In this document: positions 30,974 through 38,379 of the stretch, one piece after another
How the letters are laid out: each line of letters begins with the position of its first letter
How positions within the stretch are numbered: the stretch's first letter is position 1
Source: Chloroflexota bacterium
GTDB taxonomy: Bacteria; Chloroflexota; Dehalococcoidia; SM23-28-2; RBG-16-64-32
Direction of reading: 5' to 3'
Length of the DNA stretch: 40,231 nucleotides
Assembly: GCA_022561635.1 (NCBI GenBank)
Contig: JADFQV010000016.1
Span: 1 to 40,231 of the forward strand
Position numbers and translations under genes: made by a program
Notes under the pieces: generated by a model
Told to the model about the DNA's origin: nothing
What the model saw: the letters and a program-made list of their open reading frames with translations, nothing else
The model's database searches: none

Positions 30974-32632
30974 CTATCGGCTCCGCCCTACGGTTTCGCG
31001 CAGCGCCGCTTCGACACTGTCTACCAGGAGTAGCAGGCTGGCCGCCGGGTCGTCGCCGAGGGAGACGCGCAGGACCGGCCGCCGGCGCCCCAAGAGAGCC
31101 GCCAGGTCGCCCAGCGCCTGCGCCCGCTTGAGGACGCTGAAGGTGAACGACTGCTCGCCGGGCACGTCGATGTCGATCTCGTCATCCATCACCAGCTGTA
31201 AAAAGACGCCCGTCGCCGGTCCGCCCTTGTGTAGTTGGCCGGTCGAGTGCAGAAAGCGCGGGCCGTAGCCGACTGTGGTCGCCCTTCGCGTCGCGTCGCG
31301 AAGGGCCGTGCGCAGGCGCGTCAGGAGGCGGTCGTGCTCTTCCGTCTGCGGGATGTAGGCCATGATCGCCAGGTACGAGCCTTCCGGCGCGAGCAGGAAG
31401 TGCTCTGCCACGAGCGCGCCGATCGTGCGCTTCGGGGCGTTGTCCAGGCGTGCCAGCGTCGAGTCGTCGGCGGCCAGGGTGAGGCCGTCTTCCTCGATGG
31501 CCGGAGCCGGGTTGGGCATCAGGCCGCTCGTCTCGTACTGCTCGAGGACGTGGCGGGTGTTTTCCTTGCTCTCGGTCACGTTCGGCTCATCGAACGGGTT
31601 GAGGCCGAGCGCGGCGCCGGCGGCGGCGGTGGCGATCTCCCAGCGCAGGAACTCCGCACCGAGCCCGTACGGTCCGGGGACGTCGATGCGGATGACGGGA
31701 TGGCCGGCCGCTTCGAGCTGGTCGGCCGCGGCGGCGGTCTCTTCGTCGCGCTCCTCCAGCTGCATTGAGACGAAGACCCGGTCGTTACCGTACGACTGGG
31801 CATCACCGGCCGGCTCGCCGACGATGGGGACGATGCCCTGTCCGCCCTTGCCTGTGCTCTCGGCGATTAGCTGCTCCGCCCAGGCGCCGAAGCTCTCCAG
31901 GCCGGGCGCCGAGATGAACGTCAGCTTGTCGCGCCCCTCCTGCGCCAGCGCGGCCAACCGTTCGCCGAGAGCGGCGGCCTCCACTCCGTCGACTGTATCC
32001 GCTGAGGCCAACAGTCTTTCGATGTCGACGCCGATGGCGGCGGCGGGTACAAGGCCGAAGAAGGAGAGCGCGGAGAAGCGTCCGCCGATGTCCGGCGGGT
32101 TGACGAACACGCGGTGGAACGCCGATTCGCCCGCCCGGTGATAAAGCGGCGTCTCAGGATCGGTAACGGCGATGAAGTTGTCGAGCGCGCCGGTGTCGCC
32201 CGTGGCGTCGAGAGTGCGTTCGGCGAAGTATCGTTCCAGAGATATCGTCTCGACCGTCGTGCCCGACTTGCTGGAGACGATGAAGAGCGTCGAACTGACG
32301 TCGATCATGTTTTCGACGCGCAAGATGGCCAGCGGGTCGGTGGTGTCCAGGACGTGCAGAGTTGGGAAGCCGGCCTGCGCACCGAACGTGCTCTGGAAGA
32401 CCTCCGGGGCCAGCGAACTGCCACCCATGCCGAGGAGTACGGCGTGGCGGAAGCCGAGTTCGCGGACCCATTCCGCGAAGCCGCGCAGCTCGTCGACGCT
32501 GTCGCGCATCGATTCGTGAAGGTTCAACCAGCCGAGGCGCCGGCCGATCTTCTCCTGGATGGCCGGATCAGCGGCCCAGAGTGAGGTGTCGCGCGCCTGA
32601 AGGCGCTCGAAGAAGGAGGCGGGTGAAGTCAC
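30974..32632 (-). CDS. pgi: Glucose-6-phosphate isomerase
   Basis: This 552-residue protein has two SIS domains: HAVLLGMGGSSLAPEVFQ in the first, with IVSSKSGTTVETISLERYF, and later GLNPFDEPNVTESKENTR and YGPRFLHSTGQLHKGG. It interconverts glucose 6-phosphate and fructose 6-phosphate. GTG 32632 starts it, 4 nt after the tal stop, with a GGGGAG element about 10 nt upstream; the frame is open a further 81 nt inside tal but that part is non-conserved. The divergent long form resembles the C-terminal half of the fused transaldolase-glucose-6-phosphate isomerase (TalPgi) known from other bacteria. Confidence 0.93.
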   Translation of the reverse strand: MTSPASFFERLQARDTSLWAADPAIQEKIGRRLGWLNLHESMRDSVDELRGFAEWVRELGFRHAVLLGMGGSSLAPEVFQSTFGAQAGFPTLHVLDTTDPLAILRVENMIDVSSTLFIVSSKSGTTVETISLERYFAERTLDATGDTGALDNFIAVTDPETPLYHRAGESAFHRVFVNPPDIGGRFSALSFFGLVPAAAIGVDIERLLASADTVDGVEAAALGERLAALAQEGRDKLTFISAPGLESFGAWAEQLIAESTGKGGQGIVPIVGEPAGDAQSYGNDRVFVSMQLEERDEETAAAADQLEAAGHPVIRIDVPGPYGLGAEFLRWEIATAAAGAALGLNPFDEPNVTESKENTRHVLEQYETSGLMPNPAPAIEEDGLTLAADDSTLARLDNAPKRTIGALVAEHFLLAPEGSYLAIMAYIPQTEEHDRLLTRLRTALRDATRRATTVGYGPRFLHSTGQLHKGGPATGVFLQLVMDDEIDIDVPGEQSFTFSVLKRAQALGDLAALLGRRRPVLRVSLGDDPAASLLLLVDSVEAALRETVGRSR

Positions 32633-32636
32633 CCCG

Positions 32637-33803
32637 TCAGTCTCCCCTCGATGCGGCGCCGATCCCTTTGCTGCCGGCGAGGATGCGGCTGCGCTTCTCC
32701 TCCACCGTGGCACGGGCCTTCGCGAAGGAGTCGGCGAAGAGCTTGACGCCCTGCACCTGCAGCTCGTCCGTCACTGCCCGGAAGTCGATACCGGCGGCTT
32801 CGAGCTCGCGGACGTGTGCCTGGGCGTCAGCGACGCCCGTCGTCAGCGTGGCGGCGACGATGCCGTGGTCGCGGAAGGCGTCGAGAGTGTTCTGGGGCAT
32901 GGTGTTGATCGTATCGGGGCCGATCAGCTCCTCAACGTAAAGTACGTCACGGTAGTCGGGGTTTTTCGTGCTTGTGCTGGCCCACAGGCAGCGTTGGACG
33001 CGCGCGCCCCCGGCGGCGAGCTTTGCCCAGCGGTCGCCGGAGAAGATCTCCTGGTATTTCGCGTAGGCGATCCTGGCGTTGGCGACGCCGGCCTTGCCCA
33101 GCAGCGCGCTCAAGCGCCGGCGTTCGAGGTCGCCCTCGACGGCCTTGATCTTCTCTTCGAGCTGGCCGTCGACCATTGAGTCGACGCGGCTGACGAAGAA
33201 GCTGGCGACCGATGCGATGCGGTCGAGGGGCAGGCCCGCCTTGGCGCGCGTCTCCAGCGCCGCGATGTAACGCAGTGCGACCTGCTCGTAGCTGTCGACG
33301 CCGAAGAGCAGTGTGATGTTGACGTTGATCCCGTCGGCGAGCGATTGCTCAACGGCCGGCAGGCCTTCCGGCGTTCCAGGTATCTTGATCATCGCGTTCG
33401 GGCGATCGAGGGCGGCGAACAGGCGCTTCGCCTCGCTCGTCGTGGTCTCGGTGTCGTCGGCGATCAGCGGCGAGACCTCCAGCGAGGCGTAGCCGTCTGC
33501 GCCTTCGGTCTCGTCGTAGACGGCGCGGAAGATGTCCGCGGAGAGGCCGACGTCGGTCACTGTCAGCGCGTCGTACGTCTCGTCGAGCGAGACGTTGGGG
33601 CGGACGATCTCGGCGAGGTGCTCGTCGTAGGCGTCGCTGGCGCCGACGGCCTTCTCGAAGATCGAGGGGTTGGACGTGCCGCCGCTGACGCCGTCGTCGT
33701 CGACGAGGCGCTGGAGCAGGCCGGTCTTGATTAGCTCGCGGTTGAGGTTGTCGTACCAGACGCTCTGTCGCTGGCTCTTTAGCTCCACTAGCGGGTTCGC
33801 CAT
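32637..33803 (-). CDS. tal: Transaldolase
   Basis: This 388-residue transaldolase moves a three-carbon dihydroxyacetone unit between sugar phosphates through a Schiff base. It has the N-terminal VSGGTSNPSIFEKAVG, SLEVSPLIADDTE, the catalytic Lys140 in NAMIKIPGTPEGLPA, and LWASTSTKNPDYRDVLYVEELIG. Length and motifs match the TalB-like subfamily found in actinobacteria, cyanobacteria and Chloroflexota. ATG 33803 has GGAG 9 nt upstream. It lies 11 nt after rpiB and 4 nt before pgi. Confidence 0.95.
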   Translation of the reverse strand: MANPLVELKSQRQSVWYDNLNRELIKTGLLQRLVDDDGVSGGTSNPSIFEKAVGASDAYDEHLAEIVRPNVSLDETYDALTVTDVGLSADIFRAVYDETEGADGYASLEVSPLIADDTETTTSEAKRLFAALDRPNAMIKIPGTPEGLPAVEQSLADGINVNITLLFGVDSYEQVALRYIAALETRAKAGLPLDRIASVASFFVSRVDSMVDGQLEEKIKAVEGDLERRRLSALLGKAGVANARIAYAKYQEIFSGDRWAKLAAGGARVQRCLWASTSTKNPDYRDVLYVEELIGPDTINTMPQNTLDAFRDHGIVAATLTTGVADAQAHVRELEAAGIDFRAVTDELQVQGVKLFADSFAKARATVEEKRSRILAGSKGIGAASRGD

Positions 33804-33814
33804 GCTGGTCGCTC

Positions 33815-34294
33815 CTATCCCGAAATCTCTTGTGTCTTGCCGGTCTCGGTCTTGCCTGTTTCGATGGCGCGCACCTTGGTCAGGCGGCGCACGTAGCGCT
33901 CCTGGGCGTCGAAGCTGGCACCGACGAACGCCTTCGTCACCTCAAGCGCGACGTCGATGCCGATGACGTGCGAGCCGAGGCAGATGACGTTCATGTCGTC
34001 GTGCTCTACCCCCTGGTGCGCGGAGTAGGTGTCGTGGGTGATGGCGGCGCGGATGCCGCCGAGCTTGTTGGCGGCGACGCTGGCGCCGACGCCGCTGCCG
34101 CAGACGAAGACGCCCCGTTCGGCGTTGCCGGACTGGATCTCGGTGGCGATGGCGACGGCGATGTCCGGGTAGTCGACGGACTCGGCGCTGTCGGTGCCGA
34201 CGTCGGTGACATCGTGGCCGGCCGCGCGCAGGAAGTCGGCGATGGCGTTCTTCATCTGAAAGCCGCGGTGGTCGGCTCCGACGACGATGCGCAT
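33815..34294 (-). CDS. rpiB: Ribose-5-phosphate isomerase B
   Basis: This 159-residue RpiB/LacAB-family isomerase has VVGADHRGFQMKNAI with Asp8-His9, DVGTDSAESVDYPD, the catalytic Cys65 in FVCGSGVGASVAANK, and DDMNVICLGSHVIG. It interconverts ribose 5-phosphate and ribulose 5-phosphate. It is the first gene of the pentose-phosphate operon and has an AGGAG ribosome site close to the ATG. The C-terminus ends with a short repeated ETGKTETGKTQ tail that is not part of the core fold; its DNA is a 12-nt tandem repeat. Some RpiB proteins also act on allose phosphate, but operon context favours ribose. Confidence 0.95.
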   Translation of the reverse strand: MRIVVGADHRGFQMKNAIADFLRAAGHDVTDVGTDSAESVDYPDIAVAIATEIQSGNAERGVFVCGSGVGASVAANKLGGIRAAITHDTYSAHQGVEHDDMNVICLGSHVIGIDVALEVTKAFVGASFDAQERYVRRLTKVRAIETGKTETGKTQEISG

Positions 34295-34438
34295 GGCGCT
34301 CCTTCTCTACGCTGGGCGAGGCGGAAGATGCACCCCGATCAGTCGAGGGCACCCCAGGTGATCCATGCTATCGCCGCCCGCCAAGGCCCGCAAGGGAGCG
34401 CTTGGGCGGTTCGGTTTCGTCCGTGCGGGGACGGGGGC
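34295..34438 (-). promoter_or_regulatory. Leader and promoter region of the pentose-phosphate operon, with a hairpin
   Basis: This 144-nt gap lies between the BsuPI lipoprotein and rpiB, both on the minus strand. It contains an imperfect inverted repeat, CCGCCAAG (34378-34385) and CTTGGGCGG (34401-34409), without a U-run, so it is weak as a terminator. A poor -10 match TAGCAT (34370-34365) with TTGCGG 17 nt before it is the best promoter seen, about 64 nt before the leader ends. No riboswitch is recognised. Confidence 0.3.
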
Positions 34439-35014
34439 CTAGGGGGCGTCGCCTGCTGGGCCGGAGTCGCCGCTGCTTGCGGTGACCGTGATCATGATTG
34501 GCTCCACCTCAAGGAAATCCCAGCCGCCGGTGACATCGTTTGTGATTGTGATGATTGCACTCACGAAGTAGACGCCCGGCGCGGCGGTCTCCTGGGAGAT
34601 GGTCGCCGAGTCCCACTCCGCATCGAGAACGACCTCCTCGTTTGGCCCGAAGCTGAAATCGCTTTCGATGCTGGCCCGTACGCCGAGCGTCAGGCGTTGT
34701 TCGCCAGTCTTCGGATCGAATTGGTCCGCCATGAAGGAACTCCACACGCGCTCCCCCGCCGAATCGTGTATTTCGAACTCGAGAGGCGGGCTGGCGCTGA
34801 GGAGGTTGAGCGGCTTGCTGGAAGCATTTCTGACCCGCAGAAGGAGCGAGGTTGTATCGCCGGCTCTGACGCTAGCGGGCACCTCCATCTCCAGCTGCAG
34901 TGGCGGCGGGTCACCGTCGCCACTGAAAATGAACCCGCCGGAGCCCCCGCCATCTGATCCGCAGGCCGCGGCCAGGGCAGCGAAGAGGGCGACGATCGCT
35001 AGTCGTGGCAGCAC
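34439..35014 (-). CDS. Lipoprotein with BsuPI (intracellular proteinase inhibitor)-like domain
   Basis: This 191-residue exported lipoprotein has a signal sequence LPRLAIVALFAALAAAC with lipidated Cys18 followed by a Gly/Ser spacer. A beta-sandwich domain (about 43-145) resembles BsuPI: LEMEVPASVRAGDTTSLLL, VRNASSKPLNLL, FEIHDSAGERVWSSF, and FGPNEEVVLDAEWD. BsuPI-type domains are found in bacterial surface proteins and in a Bacillus protease inhibitor; the role here is unknown. GTG 35014 is the only plausible start, since it lies directly before the signal peptide, but it has no Shine-Dalgarno site. The lipobox has Ala at -3, a slightly relaxed form. Confidence 0.77.
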   Translation of the reverse strand: MLPRLAIVALFAALAAACGSDGGGSGGFIFSGDGDPPPLQLEMEVPASVRAGDTTSLLLRVRNASSKPLNLLSASPPLEFEIHDSAGERVWSSFMADQFDPKTGEQRLTLGVRASIESDFSFGPNEEVVLDAEWDSATISQETAAPGVYFVSAIITITNDVTGGWDFLEVEPIMITVTASSGDSGPAGDAP

Positions 35015-35035
35015 GTATGTATAACGCAGCTCGGT

Positions 35036-35050
35036 GGGGAATCGTTCCCT
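35036..35050 (+). other. Small stem-loop before an intrinsic terminator
   Basis: GGGAA and TTCCC form a 5-bp stem around a TCG loop at 35037-35049, extended by one G-T pair. Together with the terminator 8 nt downstream it gives a compact two-hairpin RNA on the plus strand. TATAAC at 35020-35025 is a -10-like hexamer about 10 nt upstream, without a clear -35. A small RNA here is speculative. Confidence 0.25.
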
Positions 35051-35057
35051 ATACGCG

Positions 35058-35091
35058 AAAGGCCCGCGACGAGCGCCGCGGGCCTTTTTTT
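35058..35091 (+). terminator. Strong Rho-independent terminator reading on the plus strand
   Basis: AAAGGCCCGCG (35058-35068) pairs with CGCGGGCCTTT (35077-35087), an 11-bp stem with an 8-nt loop. It is followed by a run of seven T residues (35085-35091, partly within the stem). Oriented this way it ends plus-strand transcripts, yet the nearest plus-strand gene upstream is more than 6 kb away. Read on the minus strand it has only UUU after the stem and would be a weak terminator for the MaoC transcript. Confidence 0.8.
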
Positions 35092-35111
35092 GATCGCTGC
35101 TACAGGGGCGC

Positions 35112-35951
35112 CTAGGACTTGACCTCGGCGGCGGCGTTGCTGATGACGACGCGGCCTTCCTGCGTCTTCGACTGGACGATGATCTTGCCGTCGCCCTCGT
35201 CCCACATCTCGGTCGTGATCGTGTCGCCCGGGTAGACGACCCCCGTGAAGCGCACGGACAGACCGACGAGGCGGTCCGGGTCGTTGTCGCAGTACTCGGC
35301 GAGGACGGCGCGGCCGGCGTAGCCGAAGCTGCAGAGGCCGTGCAGGATCGGCCGGTCGTAGCCGGCCATCTTCGAGAAGTCGGGGTCGATGTGCAGCGGG
35401 TTGCGGTCTCCCGAAAGGCGGTAGATGGCGGCCTGGATGTCCAGCGTCGTGTCTTCCAGCGACTTGTCGGGCGCGCGCTCCGGCGCCTTGTTGGCGGCGC
35501 CTGGGCCACGGTCGCCGCCGAAGCCGCCGGCGCCGCGCACGAAGACGCCGGACGTGTTCGTGAAGACGGTCTCGCCGGAGGCGTCCGTGGTCGTGGAGTC
35601 GATCGTGACGAGGGCGCCTTTGCCCTTGTCGTAGACGCCCGTCACGGTCGCGCTTGTTGTCAGCGAGCCGGTCGTGGGGATCGTCTTGGCGATGCGGAAG
35701 CCCTGCTCGCCGTGGAGGATCATCACGGGGTTGATCTCGACGCCGGCGGCCAGGCCCATGAGCGCGGGGAAGGCCGGAATGACCGCGAAGGTCGGGATTA
35801 CCTTGAGGTTGCGCTCGAAGATGAACGGCAGTTCCTTGGCGCCGATGCCGAGCGCGTAGAGCATAACGTCGCGTTCCTGGTAGTCGAAGGTGGACGCCGG
35901 CAGCTCCAGGCCGACGACGTCCGGTCCGAGGGTCTTGCGTTCTGTTGTCAT
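35112..35951 (-). CDS. MaoC-like (R)-specific enoyl-CoA hydratase 2, double hot-dog
   Basis: This 279-residue protein has two hot-dog folds. The C-terminal one has the hydratase 2 motif YRLSGDRNPLHIDP (177-190) with catalytic Asp182 and His187. It hydrates trans-2-enoyl-CoA to (3R)-hydroxyacyl-CoA. Length and motif match the hydratase domain of eukaryotic type-2 multifunctional enzymes. It starts 3 nt after the SDR stop, so the pair is co-transcribed in the same order as the domains of the fused enzyme. The ribosome site is poor and translation probably couples to the upstream gene. A strong terminator-like hairpin lies about 20 nt after its stop. Confidence 0.92.
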   Translation of the reverse strand: MTTERKTLGPDVVGLELPASTFDYQERDVMLYALGIGAKELPFIFERNLKVIPTFAVIPAFPALMGLAAGVEINPVMILHGEQGFRIAKTIPTTGSLTTSATVTGVYDKGKGALVTIDSTTTDASGETVFTNTSGVFVRGAGGFGGDRGPGAANKAPERAPDKSLEDTTLDIQAAIYRLSGDRNPLHIDPDFSKMAGYDRPILHGLCSFGYAGRAVLAEYCDNDPDRLVGLSVRFTGVVYPGDTITTEMWDEGDGKIIVQSKTQEGRVVISNAAAEVKS

Positions 35952-35954
35952 GGC

Positions 35955-36863
35955 CTAGCTCGCCGCCGTGGCCGTCGCCAGGCGCTTGGAGACCTCGTCG
36001 AAGGCGTTGCTGAACTCTTCGGCGCCGGTCATGTCGCTGATCTTATCGATGTTGTCGCGCACGGCCTCGATCGTAATGCCGGGCAGCACAGCGCCCTTGC
36101 TCTCGACGATCGCCGCGCGGCCGACGTAGCCACCGCCGGCGGTGAAGATGTTTCCCGAGACCTGGCACTCTTCCGAGACCAGGTAGGCGACGACCGGCGA
36201 AACGAACTCCGGCAGCAGCTTCTCGAGCACGGCCGGCGGCATCACGTCCTCGGTCAGCCGCGAGGCGGCGACGGGGGCGATGACGTTGGCCTTGATGTTG
36301 TACTTGGCGCCTTCCAGCTCCAACGTGCTGGCGAGGCCGAGGAGCGCCGTTTTGGCGGAGGAGTAGTTGGCCTGGCCGAAGTTGCCGTAGAGGCCGGCGT
36401 TGGAGGTGGTGACGATGATGCGGCCGTAGTTTTGCTGGCGCATCAGGCGGAAGGCAGGCTGGATAACGTCGAAGGAACCCTTGACGTGCACGGCGAAGAT
36501 CTTGTCCCAGTCCGCCTCCTCGAGGTTGTGAAAGGCGCGGTCGCGCAGGATGCCGGCGTTGGCGATCACGATGTCGACCTTGCCGAAGGCGTCGACGGCG
36601 GTTTTGATGATGTTCTCGCCGCCGGCGTAGGTGTCCACGCCGTCGTAGTTGGCAACGGCCTCGCCGCCGGCCGCCTTGATCTCGTCCACGACCTTGTCGG
36701 CCATATTCGAGCCGCCGGCGCCGTCGCCATCGCGCGCACCGCCGAGGTCGTTGACGACGACCTTTGCGCCGCGGGAGGCCAAGAGTAGCGCGTGGGCGCG
36801 GCCAAGGCCGCCGCCGGCGCCTGTGACGACCGCGACCCGGTCGTCAAAACGTACTTCGCTCAT
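35955..36863 (-). CDS. (3R)-hydroxyacyl-CoA dehydrogenase-like SDR (MFE-2 type)
   Basis: This 302-residue short-chain dehydrogenase has the NAD motif VTGAGGGLGRAHAL (13-26), VVVNDLGGARDG, the NAG motif (102-104), Ser154, and Tyr167-x3-Lys171 (ANYSSAK). The NDLGG-type insertion and a long C-terminal tail are typical of the dehydrogenase domain of multifunctional enzyme type 2 (HSD17B4/Fox2). It oxidises (3R)-hydroxyacyl-CoA to the 3-keto form. It is followed 3 nt later by the hydratase 2 gene. A sigma-70 promoter (36972-36943) and a GGAGG ribosome site 8 nt before the ATG support the start. Confidence 0.93.
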   Translation of the reverse strand: MSEVRFDDRVAVVTGAGGGLGRAHALLLASRGAKVVVNDLGGARDGDGAGGSNMADKVVDEIKAAGGEAVANYDGVDTYAGGENIIKTAVDAFGKVDIVIANAGILRDRAFHNLEEADWDKIFAVHVKGSFDVIQPAFRLMRQQNYGRIIVTTSNAGLYGNFGQANYSSAKTALLGLASTLELEGAKYNIKANVIAPVAASRLTEDVMPPAVLEKLLPEFVSPVVAYLVSEECQVSGNIFTAGGGYVGRAAIVESKGAVLPGITIEAVRDNIDKISDMTGAEEFSNAFDEVSKRLATATAAS

Positions 36864-36919
36864 TGAGGAACCTCCAGTTCAATTGTAGGGGCGGCCGGCC
36901 GCGGTCCTGGGGGCGTGCA

Positions 36920-36933
36920 GACAGACGCCTGTC
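36920..36933. promoter_or_regulatory. Palindrome at the predicted transcription start of the SDR-MaoC operon
   Basis: GACAG-ACGC-CTGTC is a 5-bp-arm inverted repeat with a 4-nt centre. It overlaps or just follows the transcription start predicted from the promoter at 36972-36943. A repressor operator is a reasonable guess. No matching copy was seen elsewhere in the window. Confidence 0.35.
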
Positions 36934-36942
36934 GGGCAGCTT

Positions 36943-36972
36943 ATTAGATTCATAATGGGTGGGTCGTGTCAA
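36943..36972 (-). promoter_or_regulatory. Sigma-70-type promoter for the SDR-MaoC operon
   Basis: On the minus strand TTGACA (36972-36967) is a perfect -35 and TCTAAT (36948-36943) a 5-of-6 -10, with an 18-nt spacer. The predicted start is near 36936, giving a leader of about 73 nt that contains the palindrome at 36920-36933 and the ribosome site GGAGG. Confidence 0.7.
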
Positions 36973-37018
36973 CGCACCGGGCCGCCTTCTAGATGGGTGA
37001 TCCGACAGCCGGGTGCAG

Positions 37019-38158
37019 CTAATCCCGCAGGCCGGCCAGCTCGGCCCTCACCTGGATGCGGCGGATGACGTCGGCGCGGGTGACGAAGCCGCTGAAGGCG
37101 AAGCCGTCAATCACGGGCAGCTGGTGGACGTCGTTCGCCGCCATCAGTTCCAGGGCGCTCATCAGCTCGTCGGCGGAAGCGATCGTGTACAACTGCTCCC
37201 GCGGGGTCATGGCGCGAAAGGCGCTGGTCGTCGCCCATTCGTCGGGGGGAAAGGCGCGCAGGTCGCCGATCGTTATCAGGCCAAGAAGGTTGCCCTCGAC
37301 GACGACCGGAACGCAGCGCTGGCCGCGCCCGAGGATGTAATCGTTGACGAGTTCGCTCAGTGGGATGTCCGGCGGCGCGCCCTCGAAGCTCCTGTCGATG
37401 ATGTCGCCGACCTTGGCGCCCTCCAGCGTGTTGCGGTAGAGGAGCTGTTGGTAGGCTTGCTCCGAGGTGTTGCGCAGGAACCAGCCGATGACGATAAACC
37501 AGACACCTCCGACCACGTTCTCCGTGGCCACCACCGAGAGGACGCCCAGCGCCATCAGGCCGAAGGCGATGATCGTCCCCACCCGTGCGGCCCAACGCGT
37601 CGCTCGCAGCATGCTACCCGTGCGTGCCCAGAGGCCGGCGCGCAGCACGCGGCCGCCGTCCAGAGGGTATCCAGGAAGCAGATTGAAGATGCCAACGGCG
37701 ATGTTGATGAACGCAAGGTAGAACGCGATCGCGCCGGGCACGCTTGTGCCCATGTCGCTCAAGTGAAGAGCGAGGTAGATGACTCCCCCGATGATGCCCA
37801 GGGCGAAGCTCATAAGCGGGCCTACGATAGTTATCTTGAACTCTTGGCCCGGGCTTTCTGGCTCCTGTGTCAACGAAGAGACGCCACCGAAGATGAATAG
37901 CGTGATGCTGTGCACCGGCAGGCCGAGCCGCCGGGCCACGAGCGAGTGCGACAGCTCGTGCAGCAGGATCGAAACGAAGAAGAGGATGGTCGTCACTCCA
38001 GAGGCGAGCCAGCGCTCAGCAGTAGCCCAGTGCGAGTAGGACTCCTGGTCGTAGAAGCCGTTGGCGAGCACCCACAGTAGTAGAAAGAATATGGCCAGCC
38101 AGCTCCAGTGGATCCGGATGTCGATGCCGAAGATGCGGCCGATCCTGAGTGCTTCCAT
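37019..38158 (-). CDS. Site-2 protease (M50) with two CBS domains
   Basis: This 379-residue membrane metalloprotease has about six transmembrane segments. The zinc site HELSH (67-71) lies in LLHELSHSLVARR, and the second motif NLLPGYPLDGGRVLRA carries the metal-binding Asp167. The C-terminal third (about 255-379) holds two CBS domains, including DVHQLPVIDG and GFVTRADVIRRI, which may sense adenine nucleotides. The family cleaves transmembrane substrates. ATG 38158 begins the conserved MEALRIGRIFGIDIRIHWSWL; a GTG at 38215 would add 19 non-conserved residues. Possible substrates such as an anti-sigma factor are not present nearby. Confidence 0.92.
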   Translation of the reverse strand: MEALRIGRIFGIDIRIHWSWLAIFFLLLWVLANGFYDQESYSHWATAERWLASGVTTILFFVSILLHELSHSLVARRLGLPVHSITLFIFGGVSSLTQEPESPGQEFKITIVGPLMSFALGIIGGVIYLALHLSDMGTSVPGAIAFYLAFINIAVGIFNLLPGYPLDGGRVLRAGLWARTGSMLRATRWAARVGTIIAFGLMALGVLSVVATENVVGGVWFIVIGWFLRNTSEQAYQQLLYRNTLEGAKVGDIIDRSFEGAPPDIPLSELVNDYILGRGQRCVPVVVEGNLLGLITIGDLRAFPPDEWATTSAFRAMTPREQLYTIASADELMSALELMAANDVHQLPVIDGFAFSGFVTRADVIRRIQVRAELAGLRD

Positions 38159-38278
38159 ACGAGTATTGATGCCTTCCCTTGTGTCGTGTTCTTCATTAGG
38201 ATAAACGCTTTCCACGTTGCGCAGGCGTCGCCGGTCGAGCGGTCTAGCCAGGTGACTAAGCGGTTGCTAGAATGCTCG

Positions 38279-38308
38279 TTGACAAAGTACATCGCCACTG
38301 CGTATAAG
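38279..38308 (+). promoter_or_regulatory. Sigma-70-type promoter for the peptide ABC transporter genes
   Basis: TTGACA (38279-38284) and TATAAG (38303-38308) are separated by 18 nt. The predicted start is near 38315, giving a leader of about 65 nt with GGGAGGG before the ATG at 38380. It lies in the 221-nt space divergent from the protease gene. Confidence 0.7.
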
Positions 38309-38379
38309 TTACGTACCGCTATTGGAAGACGGTTGTCTTTACGTGCGCGGAAGATGCCCCTTGGGAGGGAGCGGATCGA

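Noticed and set aside
32633-32713. N-terminal extension of pgi into tal
   Set aside because: The extra residues are non-conserved and lie in the tal coding sequence; the GTG at 32632 is 4 nt past the tal stop and fits better.
35340-36788. A 482-codon plus-strand open frame opposite the SDR and MaoC genes
   Set aside because: It spans two genuine genes on the other strand and has the low-complexity composition of a shadow frame.
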